A stretch of DNA of 64,000 nucleotides from Hyalangium gracile (GTDB lineage Bacteria; Myxococcota; Myxococcia; Myxococcales; Myxococcaceae): NCBI RefSeq assembly GCF_020103725.1, contig NZ_JAHXBG010000020.1:124001-188000 (forward strand). Reading direction: 5' to 3'. A program made the translations under genes and the position numbers. Below are positions 34,601 through 42,671 of the stretch, in pieces (the stretch's first letter is position 1; the number at the start of each line of letters is the position of its first letter). The notes beneath the pieces were generated by a model that saw only the letters and a list, made by a program, of their open reading frames with translations, was not told the DNA's origin and searched no databases.

Positions 34601-34906
34601 ATCCCCGAGGGCCAGCCGGAGAGCAACGAGATCCGCGTCACGACGCGCCGCGACCCGGCGGGCCGCGCCATCATCGAGGTGCAGGACACCGGCAAGGGCA
34701 TTTCCCCGGAGATACTCCCCCGCATCTTCGAGCCCTTCTTCACCACGAAGGAGGCGGGGGAGGGCACGGGGCTCGGCCTGTCCATCTGCCACGCCACCAT
34801 CCAGTCGATGGGCGGGGAGATCGAGGTGCAGAGCGAGCCGGGACAGGGCTCCATCTTCCGGATCCTCCTCCCACCGCTACAGGTTGCTCCAGCAGCCGCC
34901 CCCTAG
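31700..34906 (+). CDS. Two-component sensor kinase with beta-propeller input (no receiver domain)
   Basis: The 1068-residue protein starts with a signal peptide (about 24-45). Residues 50-640 hold about a dozen Reg_prop repeats (patterns LWAGT, LWINT, LWVATPEG), which fold into two seven-bladed propellers. A Y_Y_Y domain (about 690-760, with FRYKLEGIDPDW) is followed by one membrane helix (767-788), a coiled linker, a HisKA domain with phospho-accepting His-842 (GVGHEINNPLA) and a HATPase domain (DTGKGI, GEGTGLGLS). The periplasmic propeller probably binds a glycan or metabolite. Unlike HTCS regulators of Bacteroidetes, no receiver or AraC output is attached, and no response regulator is adjacent, so it is an orphan kinase. 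Confidence 0.93.
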   Translation: MCRISRSPPRERRPPSASTQVHARLLAACLLAGLLATGNAWALEPTKALNQFPHRVWQTEDGLPQSTTVALAQTSDGYLWAGTYEGLVRFDGVRFTVFDPGNTPALPDRSITSLAVDRDGTLWINTNSGLAGMRAGKFFSMPLPEGIIPRGVHQLLPARDGGLWLATARNGLIRLFKGTFDVLTSEHGLASERVLAMAEGEDGSLWVATPEGVQRWDGTAFLPGPEFQGPPTLVTALMLDPQGVLWAGDQAGIVYRQQGAMMLPHPEASLLGSPISVLLMDRHGALWAASRGQGLLRLVNGRRSVLGPESGLGIDSIMSLLEDAEGNLWLGMGSHGLYRLKDAPFTPYGTPEGLGHETVSSLLEARDGSLWFSLLGGGISRLKDGRVTTWTTREGLLDNMVFGSAEGRDGTLWFATRKGLIRWRDGTFSTLPEEGQPPRNPIGYAVVEDEQGTLWTSTQDGLARWDGRQFALVAPKDQVLGGLIRVLKRRAAGGLWVGTQGGGLAAYSQGEIITLSSRGSPISGDVRGLFEDGETLWVGTTQGLFRWKNGDFVRLSREQGLFDDVVFEILPDGKGNLWMTCNKGIFRVSQQELEAVADGRLARVTSRAYGKEDGMRVAECNALGGPSGVRARDGRLWFPTVRGAVAYDARHERAPSLLPPVLLEELRVDGRSVPGAEWSRIPPSAGRVDIQYTAAALAASEQLHFRYKLEGIDPDWVEAGSRRVAYYTRIPPGHHRFLVEAFIPASGVPPRGAQLEFHLQPRFFETILFRVACGLAAVLAVAGAVWLRLRQSRERERKLQVRVDERTAELAMRIQQLEATRERLAHAEKLVAVGTLAAGVGHEINNPLAYILSNLRYLSTELRDLPRREDEKERWQEVEEALADALHGAERVRKIVQALKTLARAQAEPPSRVDLHAVLDRTVEALDQELRRRARLVKDYGLSQPVMGDEGRLGQVFLHLLLNAAQAIPEGQPESNEIRVTTRRDPAGRAIIEVQDTGKGISPEILPRIFEPFFTTKEAGEGTGLGLSICHATIQSMGGEIEVQSEPGQGSIFRILLPPLQVAPAAAP

Positions 34907-34949
34907 GTCGCTGCGCCGCGGCATTGTCGGCTGGTGGGCGGATTCCCAG

Positions 34950-34981
34950 CCCGCGAGGCGGGGTTCCCCGAGCCCGGCGGG
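34950..34981 (+). terminator. Nested hairpin after the sensor kinase
   Basis: Outer arms CCCGC (34950-34954) and GCGGG (34977-34981) enclose an inner CGGGG-TT-CCCCG stem (34959-34970). It lies about 45 bp past the stop. There is no T-run. Confidence 0.4.
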
Positions 34982-35083
34982 CCACATCGCGGGTTTCCCG
35001 TGACGCCGAGTCAACCCTTGTGGCCGGGGGGCCTAGGCATCCGGGAGTCCGTGCCTAGTTTCCGTTTCCTCGGAGACGGAGTG

Positions 35084-35590
35084 ATGACTCGGAGCCCTCT
35101 CTTGCTCACATTGCTGTGCCTGGCCGCCACCACCGGTTGTCGCCGCGTGCGCTTCGAGGACTCGGTGTTCTCCAAGAAGCAGGTGAGCTACCGCATCGGC
35201 GAGCTGCCCCGGCACTGGAGCCGCGTCTTCGTCGAGGGCAATGATCTGGCCTTCTCGGAGACGGACACCGGGCGGGCGCTCTCCATCAACTCCACCTGCG
35301 AGGGGCACGATGATCCGCCCCTGCCGGTGCTCACCCGCCACCTGTTGATGGGCTTCACCGACCGGCAGGAGGTGTCCCAGCAGCTCATCGAGCTGGACGG
35401 CCGCGAGGCCCTGCGCTCGCGCCACACGGCGAAGCTGGACGGCGTGCCGGTGGAGCTGGAGCTGGTGGTCCTCAAGAAGGACGGCTGCGTCTTCGACTTC
35501 ACCTACGTCGCGCCGCCCGGGCAGGCCGAGGCGCGCCTGGCGGACTTCGATGCCCTGCTCCAGGGCTTCCACGCGGAGCGAGACTCATGA
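35084..35590 (+). CDS. Lipoprotein at the head of the Mla-like operon
   Basis: The 168-residue product has a lipobox TTGC (Cys-19) and a small mixed domain with two internal cysteines (about 72 and 132). I do not recognise the family. Its stop overlaps the MlaE start by 4 bp (35587-35590), so it should work with the lipid transporter. It is not MlaC by sequence, but could be its functional stand-in as a lipid-handling or anchoring partner (inference). CGGAGACGGAG precedes the ATG. Confidence 0.75.
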   Translation: MTRSPLLLTLLCLAATTGCRRVRFEDSVFSKKQVSYRIGELPRHWSRVFVEGNDLAFSETDTGRALSINSTCEGHDDPPLPVLTRHLLMGFTDRQEVSQQLIELDGREALRSRHTAKLDGVPVELELVVLKKDGCVFDFTYVAPPGQAEARLADFDALLQGFHAERDS

Positions 35591-36411
35591 GCACCTCGGT
35601 CGAGGTCGGCACGGGCGGGGGCGCGGAGCTCATGCCCGCGGAGCCCACGCTCTCCATCGGCGCGCGCGTCCGCCAGCGGCTGGAGGCGCTCGGGGCGATG
35701 GTGGTGATGTCCGGCAAGGTCTTCTCTCGCGCCGTGCGCCCGCCCTATGACTGGGGCGCGCTCGTCTTCCATACCGAGTCGCTGGGCGTGCGCTCCATGC
35801 CCATCGCCCTGCTCACCTCGACGTTCGCGGGGCTCGTCATCTCGCTGCAGTTCGGCTTCTTCCTGGCGCGCTTCGGCGTGCAGTACACGGTGGGCCGCGT
35901 CGTCGTCCTCACGCTGTTCCGCGAGCTGGCCCCGGTGCTCACCGCGCTCACGGTGGGCGCGCGCATCGGCTCGGGCATCGCCGCCGAGCTGGGGGCGATG
36001 ACGGTGACGGAGCAGGTGGACGCCATCCGGGCGCTCGGGGCGGATCCGCTGCGCAAGCTGGTGGTGCCGCGGGTGCTCGCGTGCCTGCTGGTGCTGCCCA
36101 CCCTCACCGTGCTGGCGGACGTCATCGGCCTGGTGGCCGGCGCGCTCGTCGTCAACCTGCAGTACGGCATCTCCTTCGACATGTTCTTCCAGGGCGCGCT
36201 GGACACGGTGTTCATGAGCGACTTCGTGTCGGGCGTCATCAAGGGCGCCGTCTTCGGCGTCACCATCGGGCTGGTGGGCTGCTTCAAGGGCCTCACCGTG
36301 GAGGGCGGCACCGAGGGCGTGGGCCGCGCCACCACCCAGACGGTGGCCATCACCTCCGTCTCCGTGTGCCTGGCCGACTTCTTCATCACCAAGATCAGCC
36401 TCTACCTCTAG
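35587..36411 (+). CDS. mlaE: Mla-type lipid ABC transporter permease
   Basis: The 274-residue inner-membrane protein has five to six hydrophobic segments and the MlaE signature: FRELAPVLTALTVGARIGSG, then AELGAMTVTEQVDAIRALG and later VEGGTEGVGRATT. MlaE is the permease of MCE transporters that move phospholipids between the inner and outer membranes. It overlaps the upstream lipoprotein gene by 4 bp, and the ATPase gene starts 2 bp after its stop. Confidence 0.95.
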   Translation: MSTSVEVGTGGGAELMPAEPTLSIGARVRQRLEALGAMVVMSGKVFSRAVRPPYDWGALVFHTESLGVRSMPIALLTSTFAGLVISLQFGFFLARFGVQYTVGRVVVLTLFRELAPVLTALTVGARIGSGIAAELGAMTVTEQVDAIRALGADPLRKLVVPRVLACLLVLPTLTVLADVIGLVAGALVVNLQYGISFDMFFQGALDTVFMSDFVSGVIKGAVFGVTIGLVGCFKGLTVEGGTEGVGRATTQTVAITSVSVCLADFFITKISLYL

Positions 36412-36413
36412 CC

Positions 36414-37232
36414 ATGCGCCTGTCCGCCCCACGTCCCCGCCTCGAGTTCCACCCGCCCACCCCGGGCGAGGAGCTCATCCACTTCGAGCACCTGAAGAAG
36501 TCCTTCGGTCCCAAGCGCGTCTATGACGACGTGGAGCTGTCGGTGCGAGCGGGGGAGACGCTGGTCGTCATCGGCGGCTCGGGCACCGGCAAGAGCGTGC
36601 TGCTCAAGTGCCTCATCGGGCTGCTCTTGCCGGACGCCGGGCGCATCCTCTTCCAGGGGCAGGACCTGACGCGCCTGCGCGAGGAGGACTTCCTGTCCGT
36701 GCGCCGCCACGTGGCCATGGTGTTCCAGGGCGCGGCGCTCTTCGACTCGCTGACGGTGGGCGAGAACGTGGCCTATCCGCTGCGCGAGCACTTCCCGGAG
36801 CTGTCCGCCGAGGAGGTGTCCCGCCGCGTGGCCGAGAAGCTGTCCTGGGTCAACCTGCCGGGCACCGAGAAGATGATGCCCGCGGACCTGTCCGGCGGCA
36901 TGCGCAAGCGAGTGGGGCTGGCGCGCGCCATCGCCACCAACCCGGAGGTCATCCTCTGGGACGAGCCCACCACGGGGTTGGATCCCGTCACCACCCAGAG
37001 CATCAACACGATGATCAACACGATGAAGCAGAAGCTGGGGTGCACCTCCATCGTCGTGACGCACGACATGATGAGCGCCTTCGAGGTGGCGGACCGCATC
37101 GCCATGCTGGCCAACCGGCGCATCGTCCAGGTGGGCACGCCCGAGGAGGTGCGCCGCTCCACCGTGCCCGAGGTGCGCGCCTTCCTGGATGCGCGGCGGG
37201 CGGAGCTTCAGGGACGGGGGATGGTGTCATGA
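36414..37232 (+). CDS. mlaF: Mla-type lipid ABC transporter ATPase
   Basis: The 272-residue ATPase has Walker A GGSGTGKS near 54-61, signature LSGGMRKR near 160-167, Walker B VILWDEPTTGLDP near 178-190 and a switch histidine in VVTHDM. The GMRKRVGLARA signature variant is typical of MlaF. The start at 36414 lies directly behind the mlaE stop. The stop overlaps the MCE gene (37229-37232). Confidence 0.95.
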   Translation: MRLSAPRPRLEFHPPTPGEELIHFEHLKKSFGPKRVYDDVELSVRAGETLVVIGGSGTGKSVLLKCLIGLLLPDAGRILFQGQDLTRLREEDFLSVRRHVAMVFQGAALFDSLTVGENVAYPLREHFPELSAEEVSRRVAEKLSWVNLPGTEKMMPADLSGGMRKRVGLARAIATNPEVILWDEPTTGLDPVTTQSINTMINTMKQKLGCTSIVVTHDMMSAFEVADRIAMLANRRIVQVGTPEEVRRSTVPEVRAFLDARRAELQGRGMVS

Positions 37233-38398
37233 GCCTCTTCACTTCCACGCCGCGCGAGCGGCGCATGGCCTGGCGCGCGGGCGTCTTCGTGGCGGCGGGG
37301 CTCGTCCTGGCCGGAGTGGTGGTCTTCTTCATCGGCAAGGAGACGCGGGCCTTCGAGTCGCAGATGACCTACCGCGCCTTCTTCCCGAACGTGCAGGGCC
37401 TGACCGACAAGTCTCCGGTGTGGATTGGCGGGCTCGAGGTGGGGCACGTGGTGGGCATCGCCTTCACCGAGGACGCGGCCGAGCGCGGCATCCAGGTGAC
37501 CATCGAGGTCTCCAAGAAGTACTCCGATCGCGTGCGCCAGGACTCCGTGGCCCGGCTGTCGAGCCTCGGCGTGCTGGGTGAGAAGGCCGTGGACATCTCG
37601 CTGGGTACCCCCAAGGCGCCGCTCATTCCAGACGGGGGCGAGCTGCGCACGGACGTCAGCGGGGACCTCAACGCGCTGATGCAGGCGGCCGGACAGGTGC
37701 TGAGCGACTCGCAGGCCATCAGCCGCTCGCTGCGGGTGGCGGTGGAGACGTACGCGGACCCCCGGCTCGCCGAGGATGTGTCCGCCAGCCTGCGCAGCCT
37801 CCGCAAGCTCCTGGAGGAAATAGAGCAGGGCGACGGCGTGCTGCACGCCCTCATCTACGACAAGGAGTCGGGGCGGCAGGTGCGCGGGCTGCTGGCGCAC
37901 GCCTCGCAGGTGGCCAGGCGGATGGATGGGGCGGTGGGGCACGTGGAGGCGCTGCTGGCGGAGGTGCGCCAGGGGGACGGCACGGCCCACGCGCTCATCT
38001 ACGGCAAGGAGGGCGCCCAGGCGCTGACGGAGCTGGGCGCGGCGGCCGGGCAGCTCGCCGGGCTCATCGAGGACGCGAAGACGAGCCCCAACGGCGCGGT
38101 GCACCAGCTCGTCTACGGGGACGCCCGGGGCATGTTCGCGGACCTGGGCAGCGCGGCGGCGGACCTGAAGAAGATCACCTCCACCGTGGCCAACGGGGAG
38201 GGCACCATCGGCGGGCTGATTTCGGACCCCACGGTGTACGAGGACCTGCGGCAGGTGCTCGGCAACGTGAAGCGCAACCGGCTGTTGCGCGCGCTGGTGC
38301 GCTTCTCGGTCAACAACCGCGAGGAGCTGGATCAGGTCGGCAAGGTGAAGCAGGAGCAGCAGGAGACAGGTACTGGAGGCTCGGGCACGAAGAAGTGA
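37229..38398 (+). CDS. mlaD: MCE-family lipid-binding protein (MlaD-like)
   Basis: The 389-residue protein has one N-terminal membrane helix (about 17-36) and an MCE domain (about 42-130, with FFPNVQGLTDKSPVWIGGLE and a VGVLGEKAVD-like strand). A long helical C-terminal part (about 150-370) contains repeated GDGxxHALIY motifs at three points. It should form a ring on the periplasmic face of the MlaFE complex. The C-terminal helices are much longer than in E. coli MlaD (183 residues) and could form a tunnel across the periplasm, as in longer MCE proteins. Last gene of the operon. Confidence 0.92.
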   Translation: MSLFTSTPRERRMAWRAGVFVAAGLVLAGVVVFFIGKETRAFESQMTYRAFFPNVQGLTDKSPVWIGGLEVGHVVGIAFTEDAAERGIQVTIEVSKKYSDRVRQDSVARLSSLGVLGEKAVDISLGTPKAPLIPDGGELRTDVSGDLNALMQAAGQVLSDSQAISRSLRVAVETYADPRLAEDVSASLRSLRKLLEEIEQGDGVLHALIYDKESGRQVRGLLAHASQVARRMDGAVGHVEALLAEVRQGDGTAHALIYGKEGAQALTELGAAAGQLAGLIEDAKTSPNGAVHQLVYGDARGMFADLGSAAADLKKITSTVANGEGTIGGLISDPTVYEDLRQVLGNVKRNRLLRALVRFSVNNREELDQVGKVKQEQQETGTGGSGTKK

Positions 38399-38419
38399 GC
38401 CCGGCGGGGAGATCCATCG

Positions 38420-38947
38420 ATGCGTGGTTCGAGATTCGTGTCCTGGCTGGCCGTGGCGCTCGTCGCGCTCACCCAGCCGGGTTGTGGGGATGGTGAGGAG
38501 CGGGAGAAGGGCTCGGACAGCTGCACCGCCGGAAGGAACATGACGGACCCGCGCCTGGTGAATGGGCTCGAGCCCATCGCGGGCGGAGCGCTGCTGCGCA
38601 TCACCTGGGACCCGGGGACGGACGCCGGCTCCGAGCTTCCCTCGGACTACTTCGCCGCCGTGAAGGTCTCTGGGGAGACGCCGACGGAGGTCCAGAACCT
38701 GGTGTCCGACGTCTCGCTGACGGAGGACCGCCAGCTCTCCGTCCGGTTCCGCAACCTCGGACCCTACCTGGCCGACCACGACGCGCTGGAGTTCGCGCTG
38801 GTGTTCCCGGACCGCCGGGGCTTCGTCTCCTGCTCGCACCCGGGCATGGATGACGCCTACCTGCTCAAGGTGCGTCTGGAGTTCGGCGAGCAGCAGCAGC
38901 TCCAGCGCGCCGAGCTGACGGAGGAAGTCACCCTGGGCGACATTTGA
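38420..38947 (+). CDS. Hypothetical lipoprotein
   Basis: The 175-residue product has a lipoprotein signal peptide (QPGC, Cys about 22) followed by an acidic stretch and a beta-rich domain with two cysteines (about 35 and 134). No family is recognised. It follows mlaD after 21 bp, so it may be co-transcribed with the Mla operon, but it has no overlap. Confidence 0.72.
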   Translation: MRGSRFVSWLAVALVALTQPGCGDGEEREKGSDSCTAGRNMTDPRLVNGLEPIAGGALLRITWDPGTDAGSELPSDYFAAVKVSGETPTEVQNLVSDVSLTEDRQLSVRFRNLGPYLADHDALEFALVFPDRRGFVSCSHPGMDDAYLLKVRLEFGEQQQLQRAELTEEVTLGDI

Positions 38948-38971
38948 ACGCCCGGGAGCCCGGGCTAGGCT
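38944..38971 (+). promoter_or_regulatory. Candidate promoter of the EEP-family gene
   Basis: TTGAAC (38944-38949) and TAGGCT (38966-38971) have a 16-nt spacer. The -10 ends 6 nt before the GTG at 38978. This predicts a leaderless transcript, and the -35 overlaps the end of the preceding gene. Confidence 0.5.
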
Positions 38972-38977
38972 GCGCGT

Positions 38978-40009
38978 GTGCGGCCTCCCGGTGCTCCCCG
39001 TGTCCCAGCGCGACTCCTCCTTCGTGGCAGGTGGCTCCTCGCCAGCCTGCTGCTCGGGCTCGGAGGTCTGCCCGCGTGCCTCGAGGGCCGGAGCTTCGCG
39101 AATGAGCCTCCGGGCTCGCCCGCTCCGCCTTCCGAGGATGGCGGCTCGACGCCGGACGCGAGCACCCCGCCCGAGCCGGCCGCGGGCACGGTCCGCATCG
39201 CGGCGTTCAACGTGCATCGCCTCTTCGACACGGTCTGTGACTCCGGGAGCTGCGGCGGCTCGGCCTACGAGGCGCTGCCCTCGTCCCAGGCCTTCGCGGC
39301 TCGCGCGGAGCGGATCGCCCAGGCCCTCACCTCGCTGAAGGCCGGCATCGTGCTGCTCTCGGAGGTGGAGACCCAGGCCAGCCTGGATGCGCTCCAGGCT
39401 CGGGCGCAGGGGTTCTCCACGGCGGTGCTCGGGGAGCTGGGCACGGCGGCCTCCGTGGATGTCGCCGTCCTGTCCCGCTACCCCCTGCGCGAGGTGCGCC
39501 GCCACCGGGCCCAGCGCCTCCTGACGCGCCCGGATGGGACGACCACCCTGTTCTCCCGCGAGTTCCTCGAGGTGCGCCTGGACGTGGAGGGGGCCGAGGT
39601 CATCGTCTTCTCCGCCCACTTCCGCTCCAAGGTGGATGACGATCCGGGCCGCCGCTACGCCGAGGCGCAGGCCGCCCGCGACATCCTCTCCGCGGTGGCC
39701 GCCGAGCGCCCGGGAGCGCTCGTGGTGCTCGGGGGCGATCTCAATGATGTCCCGGGCTCGCCGCCGCTCGAGGCGCTGGAGTCGGGCGGAGCGCTGCTGC
39801 GAGTCTCCCGCTCCCTGCCGCTGGAGGAGCTCGGGACGGTGTGGTTCCAGGGCGCGTCGCTGGCGATCGATCACCTCTACCGCGCCGCCGGGGCCTCCGG
39901 TCAGGAGGTCCCCGGGACGTTCCGGGTGGTGCGCGATGCGTCCGGCGGCGGGCTGGCGGGCTCGGACCATGCCGCCGTGCAGGCCGACTTCGAGCTGCCC
40001 CGCGGCTGA
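38978..40009 (+). CDS. Endonuclease/exonuclease/phosphatase-family lipoprotein
   Basis: The 343-residue product carries a lipobox (GLPAC, Cys about 33), a Pro/Ser linker and an EEP domain (about 72-340). The catalytic set is in order: NVHRLFD, LSEVE, SAHFRSK, GGDLND and SDHAAV. All metal and phosphate ligands (Asn, Glu, His, Asp-Asn, Asp-His) are present. It could cut nucleic acid or a phospholipid/phosphoinositide outside the cytoplasm; the substrate cannot be told. The GTG start sits behind a leaderless promoter. It is convergent with the next gene, leaving only 3 bp between stops. Confidence 0.88.
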   Translation: MRPPGAPRVPARLLLRGRWLLASLLLGLGGLPACLEGRSFANEPPGSPAPPSEDGGSTPDASTPPEPAAGTVRIAAFNVHRLFDTVCDSGSCGGSAYEALPSSQAFAARAERIAQALTSLKAGIVLLSEVETQASLDALQARAQGFSTAVLGELGTAASVDVAVLSRYPLREVRRHRAQRLLTRPDGTTTLFSREFLEVRLDVEGAEVIVFSAHFRSKVDDDPGRRYAEAQAARDILSAVAAERPGALVVLGGDLNDVPGSPPLEALESGGALLRVSRSLPLEELGTVWFQGASLAIDHLYRAAGASGQEVPGTFRVVRDASGGGLAGSDHAAVQADFELPRG

Positions 40010-40012
40010 AGC

Positions 40013-40753
40013 TCAGAACCGGCCGAACTTGAACATCACCGAGCCGGTGAAGCCGCTCAGGTCCTGCTCGCGCATCCCGGACAGGTCGACGCTGCCGACG
40101 TAGCGATAGCCTGTGCCCAGCGCCAGCCGGAGGAAGCGCAGGACGTTCATCTCGATGGCGAGGGTGGGCTCGGCGACGAAGACCACGTCATCCTCCACGG
40201 AGCGGTCCTCTCGCCACGAGCGGCGCGGCCGGCTGTAGCCCACGACTCCGCCTCCGACGAGCGTGCCGATGGAGGCGTGCACCAGCTTGTCGGGCAGGAG
40301 GATGTACTCGAGCCAGAGGCCGCCATACGCGAAGTCCAGCCGGAGGTCCTCGCCGATGTCCGGTGCGCCCTCGGGCGCTGGCAGGCGGGTGAGCAGGGCG
40401 AAGCCGCCCGCGCCGAAGACGAAGTGATGGTTGGCGATCCACCCACCCCGGCCGCCCAGGAGCAGGGCATCCCGGTCCAGGATGCGGCTGTAGGTGAACA
40501 CCGGGCCGCCATAGCCCCCTTGCGAGCCCTTGCCGGAGATGAGCGTCTCCATCTCGGGCGTGGGCTCCTGGCGCCGGGGAGCGTCGGGCGCCTGGGCGCC
40601 GGGCGGCGCCGGGGGAGGCCGCGGCGGCACGGGCTCGGGCGGAGGAGCGGGCTCGGTGGCCGGGGGAGGCGGCCCGGGTGGACCGGCCTCCTGGCCGAGC
40701 GCGATGCCCGTGGGCAGGACGACGGCGAGCAGCAGCAGGAGGGAGCGACTCAT
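40013..40753 (-). CDS. Hypothetical outer-membrane-type protein
   Basis: The 246-residue product has a signal peptide (1-20), a Pro-rich linker (22-65) and a C-terminal domain (about 75-246) of alternating Gly/aromatic strands ending in FGRF. A terminal Phe with this strand pattern suggests a small outer-membrane beta-barrel. No family is assigned. The ATG at 40753 starts the signal peptide. Confidence 0.75.
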   Translation of the reverse strand: MSRSLLLLLAVVLPTGIALGQEAGPPGPPPPATEPAPPPEPVPPRPPPAPPGAQAPDAPRRQEPTPEMETLISGKGSQGGYGGPVFTYSRILDRDALLLGGRGGWIANHHFVFGAGGFALLTRLPAPEGAPDIGEDLRLDFAYGGLWLEYILLPDKLVHASIGTLVGGGVVGYSRPRRSWREDRSVEDDVVFVAEPTLAIEMNVLRFLRLALGTGYRYVGSVDLSGMREQDLSGFTGSVMFKFGRF

Positions 40754-41156
40754 GCGCCACCACGAAAGCATGCTTCGCGCCGCCTGGCTCGCGTCCTCGA
40801 GGGCAGGCGTCGGGTGGCGCCGCCCGCACGGTGTCTGCTGGTGGACGCCTTCCTGGTCCGGCATGTCATTTTTAAGCCCACGCCTGAAAAATGCCGGTGC
40901 ACCGCATGGGGAGTTGTTGCCTGATCAGGCGGAAAGCCTTCGTGATGGCACCTCGTCCCTCTCCGTGGTCACTCTCCCCCGCGTGCCGTCCTGCCCACTG
41001 TTTACAGTGGCCCACGCGTCATGTCTCGGGTGCTAGCTTGCGCGCACCCTGGCCCTCCCGTGCCTGGGTGACCCGCCCCGCCGAGCCCCCGGCGGCCCGC
41101 CCCAGTGGACTGGCGGGTCTCAGCCTCTCTCCCATGGGGCACCGAGGCTCCTCGCA
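40754..41156. other. 403-bp divergent regulatory region with three inverted repeats
   Basis: No gene is supported. Three symmetric sites occur: CCGGCAT/ATGCCGG (40858-40864 and 40891-40897) flanking an AT-rich core with A and T runs, GCCTGATCAGGC (40919-40930), and CCACTG-TTTA-CAGTGG (40995-41010). The last is about 147 bp ahead of the KaiC-like gene. Confidence 0.55.
40995..41010. promoter_or_regulatory. Perfect 16-bp palindrome upstream of the KaiC-REC module
   Basis: CCACTG and CAGTGG flank TTTA. Size and symmetry suit a dimeric repressor or activator site. The regulator is unknown. Confidence 0.4.
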
Positions 41157-42671
41157 ATGACGGCCGTGGCCCCTCCCCTGCTTCAGCGCATCCCCAGCGG
41201 CGTCCTCGGTCTGGACGCCGTGCTCGATGGAGGCTTCCTGCAAGGAGGCACCTACATCGTCGCGGGCATGCCGGGTACGGGGAAGACCATCCTCGGCAAC
41301 CAGATCTGCTTCCACCACGTGGCCCATGGCGGGCGGGTGGTCTACGTCACGCTGCTGGCGGAGACGCACGGGCGGATGCTGGCGCACCTGCGCGGCATGG
41401 CCTTCTTCACCGAGGAGCCGCTGGCCTCCGCGCTCCACTATGTGAGCGCCTACCGGGTGCTGACGCAGGAGGGGCTCAAGGGGCTGCTGGAGCTCTTGCG
41501 CCAGCTCATCCGCGAGCACCGCGCCAGCATGCTGGTGCTGGACGGGCTGGTGAGCGCCAGCGCGTCGGCGCCCAACGAGCTGGCCTTCAAGGAGTTCGTC
41601 CACGAGCTGAACACGCTGGTGAGCGTCATCGGCTGCACCACCTTCCTGCTCACCAACAGCCACACCCCCGAGGACGTCCACCCCGAGCACACCATGGTGG
41701 ACGGCCTCATCGAGCTGTCGGACGAGCTCATCGGCGTGCGCGCGGTGCGCGAGCTCATCGTCCGCAAGTTCCGCGGCAGCGCGCACCTGCGCGGCCGGCA
41801 CGTGTTCCAGATCTCCCAGCAGGGCATCACCGTCTACCCGCGCTCGGAGGCGATGCTGGCCGACCCCATCGCCGTGCCGGGCGAGTACACCTCGCGCGTG
41901 CCGGTGGGCGTGCCGGCGCTGGACGAGATGCTCCGGGGCGGGCTGCAGCGCAGCAGCGCCACGCTCCTCATGGGGCCGTCCGGCAGCGGCAAGACGCTGC
42001 TGGGGCTGCAGTTCCTGGCCCAGGGCGCGAAGCTGGGCGAGCCCTGTCTCTACTTCGGCTTCTACGAGTCGCCGCCGCGGCTGGTGGGCAAGGGCCAGGC
42101 CATCGGGCTGGATCTGCTCGGCGCGGTGCGCAGCGGGTCGCTGGAGATGATCTGGCAGCCGCCGGTGGAGCTGGTGCTGGATGCGCTGGCGGTGAAGATC
42201 CTCGCGGCCATCAAACGGCGAGGCGTCACGCGGGTGCTCATCGACGGGCTGGTGGGCTTCAAGGAGTCCACCGTCCACACCGAGCGCATCAACCGCTTCT
42301 TCGCCGCCTTCACCAACGAGCTGCGCGCGCTGGACGTGACGACGGTGTTCACCGAGGAGACGCGGGTGCTCTTCGGCCCGGAGGTGGAGACGCCCGTGAA
42401 GGGGCTGTCCGCGCTGGTGGAGAACCACATCTTCCTGCGCCAGGTGGAGTGGCGGGGCGAGCTGCGGCGGGTGCTGGCCATCCTCAAGACGCGCGAGAGC
42501 GGGCATGACCCGTCCCTGCGCGAGTTCACCATCGACGACCGGGGCCTGCACCTCGGAGGTCGCTTCGACAGCACGGGGGCCGTGCTCACCGACTCGGGGC
42601 TGTCCTCCTCGACGCGGCGGAGCAATACCCGCAGGCCCACGGCGCGCAAGAAACGAGGGAGCCGGAAGTGA
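41157..42671 (+). CDS. KaiC-like double-domain ATPase, module 1
   Basis: The 504-residue protein has two RecA/KaiC domains, with Walker A motifs GMPGTGKT (37-44) and GPSGSGKT (about 272-279). Each is followed by one acidic residue after strand 2 (LLAETHGRM and FGFYESPPR), where KaiC has two catalytic glutamates. The C-terminal 50 residues are Ser/Thr/Arg/Lys-rich. No KaiA or KaiB is nearby. These proteins are signalling ATPases of unknown output rather than clock components (inference). The stop overlaps the receiver gene by 4 bp. A paralogue with the same partner lies at 57655-59178. Confidence 0.88.
   Translation: MTAVAPPLLQRIPSGVLGLDAVLDGGFLQGGTYIVAGMPGTGKTILGNQICFHHVAHGGRVVYVTLLAETHGRMLAHLRGMAFFTEEPLASALHYVSAYRVLTQEGLKGLLELLRQLIREHRASMLVLDGLVSASASAPNELAFKEFVHELNTLVSVIGCTTFLLTNSHTPEDVHPEHTMVDGLIELSDELIGVRAVRELIVRKFRGSAHLRGRHVFQISQQGITVYPRSEAMLADPIAVPGEYTSRVPVGVPALDEMLRGGLQRSSATLLMGPSGSGKTLLGLQFLAQGAKLGEPCLYFGFYESPPRLVGKGQAIGLDLLGAVRSGSLEMIWQPPVELVLDALAVKILAAIKRRGVTRVLIDGLVGFKESTVHTERINRFFAAFTNELRALDVTTVFTEETRVLFGPEVETPVKGLSALVENHIFLRQVEWRGELRRVLAILKTRESGHDPSLREFTIDDRGLHLGGRFDSTGAVLTDSGLSSSTRRSNTRRPTARKKRGSRK

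Noticed and set aside
30704-34792. A 1362-codon open frame on the minus strand opposite the propeller sensor kinase
   Set aside because: High-GC coding DNA leaves long open antisense frames. The translation has no recognisable domain and is Arg/Gly/Ala/Pro/His-rich, while the plus frame has complete kinase motifs.
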